64,000 bases of DNA, taken from contig JBBPFI010000012.1 in assembly GCA_037974965.1 (NCBI GenBank), positions 248,001 through 312,000 of the forward strand, read 5' to 3'. This document shows positions 23,560 to 34,080 of the stretch, piece after piece. Below the pieces are notes generated by a model that worked only from the letters and a program-made list of their open reading frames with translations, was not told where the DNA came from and searched no databases. Source of the DNA: Dacryopinax spathularia. Its lineage: Eukaryota > Basidiomycota > Dacrymycetes > Dacrymycetales > Dacrymycetaceae. Numbering within the stretch: position 1 is the stretch's first letter; every line of letters starts with the position of its first letter. The position numbers and the translations under genes are program-made.

Positions 23560-24418
23560 TCAAGCGGTTATTTCTGACCCGCTGGCCGATGCTGAAGGTG
23601 GGGAAGCCCGGCGAAGGCTTGGGTGCCGTACGCCCAGTGCACCAGCAACCATCCTCCGCCCTGCGTCGCCGATCCTTGCACCACCTTGTGCGGCATCGTC
23701 CACCGGTGGGCTGGTCGCTAGTGCCGAGCCGTTGATCATCGCACCCAATGGTGTCTGATATGGCAGTTCTGGAAGTGCGGGGGGAGTCGAGCCGTCAGCC
23801 TTTGGTGCCCAGCGGGACGCGGCACTGCCCGCGAGCTGACCAAGCGATAGGCTGGACGACATACCGTGTCCTCCCACGCTGGGGATAGCAGCAGCCATGC
23901 TCGCTGCGCGGATATGACCGCTCCCCGACCCGCCGCCCGAGACGCTGAAGGACGCGCGTGACTGGTGCGCGTTCTGCGAGTTTTGCCGGGAGGGAGGGCC
24001 GGTGCTACGCGAGTTGACGTTGGCGATGATGGCTTGTGCGTCTGGGCCGTCATAGGGCCTAATCTGGAGCGGTAGGGTAGAAGTGGGGGAGACAAGGACG
24101 GCAGGCGGAGAAAGGAGCGTCTGGAGATATGCGCGTTTCGCTGTACGCGGCATATATGCGTCAGCTTTGTGCCGCCGAATGGAGAGAAGGGACAGACGCA
24201 CCAATAACAGCATCGTTGAATACTACCAGCGCACTCGTATCGTCAATCCACTTGATCTTGAACCCGCCCTTCTCGTTCTCCCACTGCTGGAACGCGCTGT
24301 GTATATCGCGCGTCTTGAGCTCGGGCGGGAATCCAGAAAGGTGGAGGATGCGCGTTACGCATGCGGACAGAGTTTGGGGGTTGTGAGGGAGAGAAAGACC
24401 AGGGAGTGGGCCGGACAT
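23560..24418 (-). CDS. R3HCC1-like RRM-type RNA-binding protein
   Basis: Two exons (24418-24202 and 24140-23560) join in frame to 265 residues across a 61-bp intron with donor GTGCGT. The N-terminal 90 residues hold a compact RRM-like fold: ILHLSGFPPELKTRDIHSAF, then GGFKIKWIDDTSALVVFND and AKRAYLQTLL. The pattern of FDIKW(V/I)DDTHAL followed by a final helix is what I know from the C-terminal RRM of animal R3HCC1/R3HCC1L, and I assign it on that resemblance. The rest is disordered and rich in Ser, Gly, Pro and Ala. RNA binding is inferred; the partner and process are unknown. The frame and splice are clear. Confidence 0.75.
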
Positions 24419-26543
24419 AGTTGTGTGAGTTTACCGAGTTCGGCGGGGTGAGTGAAGTGGGAAATGCAGCAGGCAGGTGTGTAAGGTGCAGGAATGAAGG
24501 CTGGGGCTGCGTAATTAGGCGCAGCAGATTCCGGTGAAAGGGTCGCAGTCAGCAGGCAAAAAAATCAAGTCGTCAGTTCAGACAGAGACGACCCAAGGTT
24601 TGAGAGAGAGAGAGAGCTGATAATAAGTAAGACGGAGAATGCCGTGCAGGCTGAGACGAGGAGGACAGAAGGGAAGGACAACGAGGAGAGGATAGAGGCG
24701 GTACTTTGAATGGGAAGGCTAGACGAATTGATGGCGTGTGAGGGCTGGGGCTGGGCCCGTCCTTCCTCCGTCGACGCGTTCGGCTCCGTAGATGCCTCCG
24801 TTTTGGCTCCGGTCTTGTGCATATATTCAGCGCGAAGACGCGTCCTCCTCAGCTCGTTACAGTTCTCAGGCTCTCCGCCCACCTTCTGGTGCTCCTCCAC
24901 CTCAAGCTAGTGCTACAAGCTCTGCACGCCCTTGTCTGGTGGTACTTCGCGTTGTGATGCCACCCCTTGTACCCTTCTATCCTTGGAAGATCAAGGTTCA
25001 ACTCATGCGCAGCATCCTATCGCCCAGTGACTCCATCCAGCAGGCCTCCTTCCGCCAACAGCGAGCCTGTCTAGCCTCGTTGCATCCAATCCCTCAGGTT
25101 CCTGGTGACTGAACGCGTTGACTTGCCCTGTATGGCTCCCACCTAGCGGATGGGATGGCGAATACTGGAGCAGTCCGCGTTCTGTTGCGAGGTTAACTTG
25201 TGGCCCACTATCCATCCTGCGCCTATCAGCCTGCGGTCGCTGGATTGACACGCCGGTACCAGCTCCAGGGCCATGACAGAACGCAATCCCTTTGCGATGG
25301 CCCTTCTCCGTCGGCCAAGAGGGGGGGCGGCGTTCGCACGGCCATCGAGGAATGCGTTCTGTCTTGCGCCGCACTTGCCGGAGACTACATGTCTGCGCTT
25401 CGCTCTGCCCTTGATCCTCGTCGCGACTCGTGACTGAACGCAGGCATGACATCCGACACTCTCACCAGTGCAGGACTGGCGATAAGCTCGGATTGAAATT
25501 GACCGCGTTCTCTCCGGGATAGCTGTCGGGCCGGTCCTTTCTGCGCCTCTCTACCTACTCCTGCTCCGTCGGCCAGAGGTTGGCCTCTCTCGAATCGAGT
25601 TCTTTCTTCTGCGGGGCTTTAGATCTGGCTCGTCATGCATGGATATGCGCTCTCTCGCAAGGAAGAGCACTGGATGTTCCTGACTGCGTTCTGGCCTGGA
25701 AACCCATTGCAATACCTCGACCTGATTCGCGTTCGAGCCTTTGGCTCTGATCCTCCATGTTTTGCTTGGCTGCTGGCGACCCGTGACTGTACGCAGGTTG
25801 TCAGATGTGCGTGATCTTGCCCTTGAGGGTCGTGCTCATGCATACATCTGGTAGCTGCCGGCTATCATGGAGACCCCAGCAATCCGCCCATCTCAGCCGT
25901 TCTGTGAGCTCACTTCACTCCAGCGCCGGACGCAGGGAGGGGTGCTCGTCTCCATGGTACGCTGCGTATGTATGTTTCTGGGGCGTATCGAGGAATCAGC
26001 TTGTCCGGACGTTGTGCGTGCAGGTTCAGCGTTGTGCATGTGTCTCGCGTATGTTCACCCATCTGTGCTGACAAAATCATGTATCAGCCCGGTCCAGGTT
26101 GGGCATACTATAATCTGCTATAGTACTACAGTGTTCACACAATGGTCCGTAGTTTTGTTCATTTATATGCAATTCAAGTCGTTTCTCCGTGTTCGGACAA
26201 ACCGCCTGCACGCTTCTTTGACGAACGTGATCGCACGGAAACGGATTTGTGTATGGTGACGTCGGACCCCTGGCCGAAGACGCGCATACAGTACACAGTC
26301 TCCCACGTACCCATCCTTACCCAACCACAAAGCCATATACCGCTCGGTAGGCAGTGGCCGTTCCTTCTACACTCTAAGCCAGCGAAAGCCCACCCGCTGC
26401 TATTCTCTTTTATCTTTGATTACCTGCGTTCGTTATACCAATACGGCACCCACAGCCGCATCAGCCGTTCGTCAACCTGGCTCGCTAGCACCGCATCACC
26501 ACCCCCACACGGCCAGCGTCTATCACAACAGAAAGAGCAACCG
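24419..26543. other. 2.1-kb spacer upstream of NVJ2, with degenerate repeats and one doubtful small ORF
   Basis: On the minus strand a frame at 24900-24565 encodes about 111 codons ending in one hydrophobic helix (VLLVSACTAFSVLLIISSL), but it lacks an ATG at its start (first ATG at about 24822) and I do not recognise it. Between 25080 and 25800 the phrases GTGACTGAACGCAGG / GTGACTGTACGCAGG and CTCCGTCGGCCA(A)GAGG recur in degenerate form. A purine-rich microsatellite (GAGAGA) lies near 24602. The NVJ2 promoter must lie at the right end. Confidence 0.4.
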
Positions 26544-29500
26544 ATGTTGACCTATCTCATCATCTATATCCTCGGCGGACTTACTTTCCTCCCCCTCTTG
26601 GCTGCGGCAGCCGTAGCGTACGCATGGTACACCGCCGTCCCGCTTCCCTCAAAGTCCGCACTCCATGCGCCAGCAGCGGGTGAAAAGGCCGCTACCGCCG
26701 AGCATACGCCTGAGGAGGAAGGAAGCCTTCTGAGGCAGAGGGACGACCTTCTCCCCGACGCACCCACGTCAGACACCGCTGCGGGCAAAGAGACCGACCT
26801 GCCCGGCGTGCGAGTCCGCTCCGGCTGGCTAACAGTCCGAAACACCTACGCGCCCCTCCCCCCTCCTACATCCTACGTCTCCTACGTCGTCTCCTCCTAC
26901 CGCTCTCTCACAACGCGCCAACCACCACGCAATTCCGCTACTGGTGATCCCCAGGCGCCGAGGGATCGGTTCTTCGCCCAGCTTAAGGGGCGCGTGTTGT
27001 TTTTGTATGAAGACGAGGAGTGTGCGGAGGTGTGGGCTGCGCTGGATTTGGGGAGGTATGAGGTCCTGATTGAGGGACCTGAAGGGCCGGGAGAGGAGGA
27101 GAGGAGGGGGATTATGGATGGGGAGCTGTATGCTAAGCGGCACGCTATTGTCCTCCGGCGGAAAGAGGCCGGCAGCGGCGGTGGTGGGAGCGCCAGCGGG
27201 GAGGGCGCGGTTACAGATAGCGAAGGCACAAGTGCTGGTGAACGCGGAGGATCAGAGAAGGAGAAGGAGAAAGGCGAAAAGGACGCTGACCTCCGACCGC
27301 CCCCTGCTCCTCGCCGGACCAGCTCCTCAGCGAGCGGCAAAGCTACGCGCGAACCGCCCGAGCTGTCAATGCCCTACTTCATCTTCGTCCGCTCCAACAC
27401 GCAGATGGAAGACTGGTACCTCACTCTCCAGACCCTTTCCCAGCCTCCCGAAACTCCGCTCTTGCCACTCCAGCCAAGCGTGTACAACGAATCCGACATG
27501 GACGCGCTCCTCCGGTCGATCGACGCCTTACCCGAGCACATTCCCACTCGTTGGCTGAATGCTCTCCTTGGCCGCGTCTTCCTTTCGTTCTATAGGACGG
27601 CAGCGCTCGAGGAGTTCGTCATAGGCAAAATGATGCGCAAGCTCTCCAAAGTCAAGCGCCCCAGCTTCCTCAAGGAGGTCGTAGTGCGCGAGGTCAACCT
27701 GGGCAGCCGCCCGCCAACAATAAGCAAACCCATGCTCAAATCCCTCACCCGATCGGGCGAAGCGTCCGTCGAAGCCGCCGTCTCCTACACGGGCGAAGTG
27801 CGCATAACGCTCGAAGCGCTCGCCTCTCTCTCCCTCGGCTCCAAATTCCGCAGCTATACCGTCAAGCTTGTATTGGCGGTGGTGCTGCGGGGGTTGGAGG
27901 GGAATTTGAGAGTGCTTATTAAGGAGCCGCCGAGTAATAGGGTTTGGTATGGGTTTACCGCTATGCCTAGGATGGAGCTCGAGGTCTTGCCGGTCGTTAG
28001 TGAGAGACAGATAAAGTGGAGCATGATCTTGAAGCCTATTGAGTCGAGGTTGAGGGAGATCGTGAGTCGTCCTCTCTCGCCTTCTTATGCCCCCCCGCTC
28101 TCCCCTTCTTATCCTCCTCCACTATCCCCTCTCCACTCTCGCTTTTCCGTATTCGAATTCTAAGATTGTGAGGCCGAGATTGCTGGGAGTACGAGCTGAC
28201 CGATCGCCCCAGATCCAAGAATCGGTAGTCGCACCCAATATGGACGACATTCCCTTCTTCGACACCCGCTCCCTCCCCGTCCGAGGCGGGATATTCGCCG
28301 ACTCCGCCCGAAAAGAAAAACATATCGTCGGGCTCGCCTCGGGTCCCACAGTCGACTCATTAGGGAGAACAGAGCAGGAAGGGCTCGAGCCTGCCCTCCT
28401 GGCTGGGGAAGTGGAGCTTGCTCCGGGGCCTGATGTGGGGAGGTCCGAGAAGGCGAATGGTAGTGGTCTTGGGCTTGGGCTGGGGAGGACAGATACACGG
28501 TCGTCGGCTGCGTCGGCCCCCTTGCTTGGGGCTGGAGGAGGGGAAAAGGGACATGGGAAGAAGAACAGCTGGTTTGGAGTGGGCGGGATGGGCAAGAAAG
28601 ATCCGGGGGTGCGGTCGAGCTGGGCGAGCGGGAGCGCGAGCGTTGTTGGGCTTGCTAAACCCGCTGGGGGCAGCGATACGCCTCCATCTGGTGGGCTCAC
28701 GGCGGGGGAGGCGATAGGGGAAGAAGGAGCGCAAGGCCGGAGCATCAGCGATCCGGCTTTGCCCCAGGCCTCAGGGGACGGGCTGGCACTCCAACGCTCT
28801 CGTTCCCCCGATGCGTCGACCTCCAGCCTGGCTGGCACGCAGTTCGCTTTCCCCTCTACCGAGTCGGTCGATACTGGCCCTACGAGCGCAACCTCCGTCA
28901 GCAGCCGGACGAGCGCTATCAGCCTGAGCAGCAGTACGCCCACCCAGAGATCCCCGCCTGTCTTTCCGAGGCGCGCGACTCGGGCTATTTCCTCTGGTAG
29001 CTTCCCTTTGCCGGAACCGTGGCCTTCTCCCACCGGGTCTCCGAACAAGGCCGATGCGCTTTCCCTCGGTAGTGGCAGTAGCGCCAGTACGAGTACTACG
29101 CAGCTTGCCGGGCAACAGGGTCAACAAGGGCAGCAAGGCCAGCAGGGAACGCTCCTGTCTTCCTGGCGCGCAAGGGCGTCGGACAAGCAAGCCCTCCAAG
29201 CGAGCGTGAACCAAGCCAAGGACGCGATGAAGAAGTGGGGTGTGAGCTTCGCAGCCAAGCGGCGTGCGGGCGGAGGAGTAGTAGGAAGCATGTTCGGCAC
29301 CCGGGGCGGCTCAGCCGAAGACCTGGGCGAGGAAGACGGAGACGACGAGGATCAGCAGTCCCAGCCTCAGCCTGAGCCGCCTAGAGGACGGGAACCACCT
29401 CCGGCGAACGAGTTCCCCGGCACGCTCAGGCGGAAACCGGTGCAGTACGACGAGTACTCGTCTGGGTCGGCACTGGATTCGGAGCCGGATAATGCGCCTG

Positions 29501-30945
29501 TTTCTGGTCGATCTTCACGAGCTAGCTCCGTCTACAGTGGGAGACAATCCTCTTTCTCTGGCGGCGTGTCAGGTGGGAAGACGTCTCGCCCTTCCAGTGT
29601 ACGTTCAGTCTCGTCGTCTGCAGCTGCCGGTGGCCCTTCGGTCAAGCCAGGTTTCGTTGTTCCCTCTGCTCCGCGAACAACGATCGAACTTTCGACCAGT
29701 CCCCCGCCCGAGGACCCACCTGTGCCGCCTCCGCCACGCAAATCGTTAGAAAACCCGCCCGTCCCCGTGCCAAGGAAGAGCACTGACAATACAAGCGTCA
29801 GCGCGGCACGCAAGTCTACCGAAGTGCCAGCCATCGTTGCTCCTGCTCCGAGGAGGTTGTCGGATAACCCCGCATCAGCTCCTGCAGCCTCACTCGCGCC
29901 TAATGCTGCTACGGAAATAGGTCACAAGCGGGAAGCGCCTTCTCCTATTCACACGCAGCCCAAGAGCGGGATGACGATGATGGTTCCTGGTATACATGAG
30001 AGCCATAAGGGCGAGGTGATGGCGCTTGGCAGTTCTCCGCCTGTCCCGCCGAGGCCGGAGCCGAAGCCCATGGTGCAGAGCGTGTACCGACTGTTCAAGA
30101 GGGAGGGAAGCGAGACGCCGTCTTCCAGTGGAACAGCGTCCGCACCTCCGGCCGCGGAGAGTGGCACTTCACCTTCAGCCTCTGCTATTCCTGCAGCACG
30201 AACGTCTCCCGCTCCTCCCAGTGTTGCTTTGCCCCAGATGCCGGCGCCGGCTCTATCTCCGCAGCCTACGCCAGCCAGACTTCCCTCTCCCGCTCCCATG
30301 CCAAAGCCAAATCCGCCCACAGCTCCCGCACTTCCTGCAAGACCCGTTCAGCCGTCGTCACCAATACCGCCACCCATACCCGCTCGTCCTGCTGCACCCG
30401 CCCTACCAGCCAGACCAGCTCAGCCACGTCCGACGCCTCCGTCGTTACCTCCGCGTCGGCCTACGACAAGCACGGCTGTTGTAGCTCCTGCGATTACTAG
30501 CCTTCCTTCGCCCGTGACGACGCTCATTACTGAACCACCATCCAGCCCATCTCGCTTCACCACTAGTTCGCTGAAGTCCGAGATGTCGCCGGACTCTCAA
30601 ACTGCCGCGAGCGACGCTCTGCGGAACGTAGCAGCCAGGCATCGGGCACGTTCCACTCTCGATGGCTCCTCACAAGGCACCTCGCCGTCATCTACCCCGA
30701 TCGTGACCGATGAAAACTATGGCAGTAACGCGAAGTCAAGTACGACCGAAAGCACCAGTCAAGATATAACAGCCACCGATCAGCCGGAAAAGTTGTCGTC
30801 TTCCGCACCGGCGCCTACACCGGACTTCCAGGAGACAAAGAATGCGGCGGCTCCGGCGCCTCTGGGCGATGTGAGCGAGCAGATACCTGCAGACGACAGC
30901 CAAGACGAGCCTTCCGAAAGGATTGAGGAGTTCATAGCAGCGTAG
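26544..30945 (+). CDS. NVJ2: Nvj2/TEX2-type SMP lipid-transfer protein of ER contact sites
   Basis: Two exons (26544-28061 and 28213-30945) join in phase 0 to 1416 residues. Order: one N-terminal transmembrane helix (about residues 5-32, LIIYILGGLTFLPLLAAAAV); a PH-like region (about 90-290, VRSGWLTVRNT to EDWYLTLQTL) split by a Gly/Ser/Glu-rich insertion; an SMP domain (about 316-520) with WLNALLGRVFLSFYRT, VYYGF-like VWYGFTAMPRMELEV and the closing VAPNMDDIPFF. A 900-residue disordered tail rich in Ser and Pro follows, with QQG repeats and several polyproline stretches that could bind SH3 or WW domains. Nvj2 in yeast sits in the ER at nucleus-vacuole and ER-Golgi contacts and moves ceramide; TEX2 is the animal relative. 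The long tail is far longer than in yeast Nvj2. The start is the ATG directly before the membrane helix. Confidence 0.9.
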
Positions 30946-31057
30946 CCCATCCTCTATCAGCAATGTAACCATATCACGACATGCAATGTATATATCAGAT
31001 TGGCATTTCATATCTATTGTCCGAGATAAGGATGGTGGACTCACGGCCACTGGAAAA

Positions 31058-33333
31058 CTATAGTTTCGCCCTGGCCGGCTCCTCCCTTCTGTAAGGAATG
31101 TGGATGCCCTTGATTTCCTTGAGTGATCTTCGTAATATCTTCCCACTGGACCCCACTTCAATTACGGGTGCAGCACACTTTCAAATATAGTACTTACGTT
31201 GGCGATTTCGCAACTGCTGTACACAGCACGATCCCTCCTCTTAACCATTTGTAATGAGCGCACTGTTTCTCCACTGTGCTGAAGACTTCGGCTGCCAACG
31301 CCTGCAGTCCTGGATGCTTGGCATCGCCGCGTTTGACGGCTTCCAACAGCTCGGGTGACCGAGGAACGACATAGGCGATTGGCAGTTCCGAAGCATGTTG
31401 TTCGGAGTATATAGATGTTGTTCCGACATCAAGAACCGATGGAATTGCTCCGATTACGGCGTCCAATTCGACGGGAGATACTTGGAATCTAAGTAATACT
31501 TGGTACCGTTGTGTGTTCCCGCCCAATTAGAACATACCCGTTGTATTTGATGACATCCTTGATCCTATCGATGACTGCACTCGGTTAGTGGCCTGGCGTC
31601 ATGTTGCATAGATATAGGACGTACTCTTGATGAATCGATCCTCGCTTAGGATCCCGATATCTCCAGTATGGATGAACCCGTCCTTAGCGAACGTCTCCGC
31701 GTTCGCTTGAGGATTCCGAACATAGCCGATCATTTGTAGATCAGAGCGCATCATGATTTCGCCCGGGGTGCCAGGCGGCACGGCTATGACGAGTCAGGCT
31801 CGACATCCATTGTTAGAGACAAACGGCTCACGGTTGCCGTTCTCGTCACATATCTTGATTTCTGCTTCGGGCATGACGCGGCCCGAGAAACCCAGTCGCT
31901 TCTCCTCACTTTCCCATGTTGGTTCCATCCGATGGGTGAAGCATCCGGTTTCTGACAAGCCGTATCTGCGGAGCATCAGCAGGATTACACAGCAAGTATG
32001 GCGGCTTCACGCACCCCATAAGAATGGGAATTCCAGTCCTCTCATAGAACTGACGGATGATCTCTGGCGAGAGTGGGGCCGCACCGCACCCGGCCGCTCT
32101 CACGGCCGAGAGGTCGCACCACGGCTCGTCGAGTAAAGGCGTCTTAGTGAGAGCGAGCGCAAGTGGCGGAGCAAGGTTTAGAGTCGTTACTCGATGCTTG
32201 ACCACAAGGCGGAGGTATGTTTCTAAATCGAAGTTGCGCATGAGCACTACTTTCGTGCCATACAGCGGTGCCTGCGGGCCTATGTCAGATGAATCTCCTC
32301 CATTAAGTAGTCGTCACGAACCAGTAGCATTATGGTTTCCAGGCCCATGATGTGGTAGGATGGCGGCAGTCCTATCCAGACCTACACTCAAATTAGCATC
32401 CACGGAGCACTCGAAACAGCACGACCTACCGCATTTTCTGGCTGATATCGTGCATACTTTTGCCATAGAACATCTGATGTCACAAGTCCGCGATGGGAAT
32501 GCATCACTCCTTTGCTTTTGCCTGTCGTGCCTGATGACCAGACAATGCAAGCGCAACAATGTTTCTGCTCATGCAGATCCTGCATACCCTGTTAGTATCG
32601 ATGTGAAGCCGACTAACGAGTGGGACTTACCATAGGCTGAACACGAAACAATGTGTCAGTATTTAGTAAATGCAGCCAATTGCTCTGCGACAGCGGCTCC
32701 GGAAGTGACGTTGAGGGGTATTGTACGGGGTCCACGGTAAATATCTTTGCCTTGATTCCAAGATGTGGCACGAGCTCAAGCGTCTTTCGGATGACATCTT
32801 CGCCCAGCTTGCCAGGTAGAGTAAATATTGCGTCTGGCGGTACGAGCTCCAACACATGCGCCAGCTCCTGTGGGCTGAGAGCAGGGCTGACGAGGTTCAT
32901 TGTACATTTCGCTGCGACGCCGCCGAAGAATATCACAGGGAATGCACAGCAGTTCGGCAGGTGCATCATTATGATCGGCCCGACCAGCGTTCCAGGCACG
33001 CCGAAGTCGTCTTTCGCAGGCACGTCGGCTAGAAGCTTGGAGATAGACTTCGCGAAGCGTAAGCTGTCATCTCGTAGTTGTCCTAGTGTGAGATCTTGCG
33101 ATGTCGCGGGCTCGTGGAAGATTACTCGGTCATCTGGGACGTTGAATCGTCTCCAGACCTTCCGGTTCTGAAAGAGGTACGAGCTGCAGAAGTGATAGGC
33201 GCCGTGAGTGCGTATTTCTGTCATTTCCAGTTGAAGACACTGACAAGAGATTGTCCGACGGGACATAGTTAGCACCGGGAGGTGCGTCCACACGCTGAAT
33301 GGGAGGAAGCGGCGTCCTTGCCGTACGAGCCAT
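31058..33333 (-). CDS. 4-coumarate/acyl-CoA ligase-like AMP-forming enzyme with peroxisomal tail
   Basis: This ANL-superfamily enzyme activates a carboxylic acid with ATP to an acyl-adenylate and then to a CoA thioester. From an ATG at 33333 about nine exons carry the family motifs in order: NLFSYLFQNRKVW, the P-loop-like SSGTTGKSKGVMHSHRG, LPPSYHIMGLE, CGAAPLSPEI, YGLSETG (adenine binding), HTGDIG, IDRIKDVIKYNGFQVSPVEL, and a C-terminal SGKILRRSLKEIK with the catalytic lysine. The protein ends in RAKL; AKL fits the PTS1 peroxisome signal, so I infer a peroxisomal enzyme, perhaps for phenylpropanoid or fatty acids. It converges on NVJ2 with only 112 bp between the two stops. I resolved junctions by motif continuity; the first intron uses the donor GTCAGT. 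Confidence 0.88.
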
Positions 33334-34080
33334 TGAACAAGAAAGAGAGACAGTCCCAACACTACGCAACAGAGCAAGTTATCCGGGGATGATGATGCAC
33401 AGCGTCGAACTCATTGGTCCACGGTAAGTATTTAAGCGTCCAGCATGTCCTCGTAGTTAACCGGAAGTCGTAGCCGGTCAGAGAACCGTTCGCTGTCGAG
33501 AAGAGCGAGGGGAGCAGCGAAGTGTGGCCTCATTCAGGGTCATGTGGGGTAAAATTATCCCGTGGGGCATTTTGGCCGAGTCAGCCGGCTTTTCAGGGTT
33601 CTCAAGAATATCATTGATCACGTGCTAATGATGTCTTGCAATATGAAACGTTGTCTGGTACCCAGCTTAACGTCACAGGAGTTAATTCCTATCTCGGTAA
33701 TCTACTACATCATTGCCAAACTGGCGGAATCAGCAACTGTGCCGCCCGCTGACATAAAGCCCTACTTGATCTTTGTATCACTTACCTCAACACAAATTTA
33801 TGTAACAGTCGAATCGATCAAATAACCACTCAATGATCAAGATGACTCAAACTCATTCTGGCACTGACCTCTAGAATACTAAAGTGCCTTTCTGGTTGGC
33901 GGCCAACTGGATGATTTGGGCACCCGGCCCACTTGCTGATAATATGCGGTACGCCTCACTCTCGCAAGTCTTTCAGCAAGCAATCGACCACGCGGTCGGG
34001 AGTCCCAGATTAGTATTACATCCCCATCAATCTTCCACAAATAGCAAAAGCGAGAAATCTTCCTCAAGGCCCAAAGCAGT
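33334..34080. other. Spacer between ligase start and BDP1 stop
   Basis: This 750-bp spacer, more AT-rich than its surroundings, should contain the ligase promoter and the BDP1 3' region. A plus-strand open frame at 33562-33825 has no recognisable feature, and I do not call it a gene. Confidence 0.45.

Noticed and set aside
25003-25452. Minus-strand open frame of 149 codons, possibly an old transposon piece
   Set aside because: No recognisable domain; lies in a degenerate repeat-bearing spacer. Not enough to name.
28122-29048. Minus-strand open frame of 308 codons over NVJ2
   Set aside because: Antisense shadow of the Ser/Gly-rich tail; the plus frame continues to a clear stop after the SMP domain.
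33562-33825. Plus-strand open frame of 87 codons
   Set aside because: AT-richer spacer, no motif, and no support beyond absence of stops.
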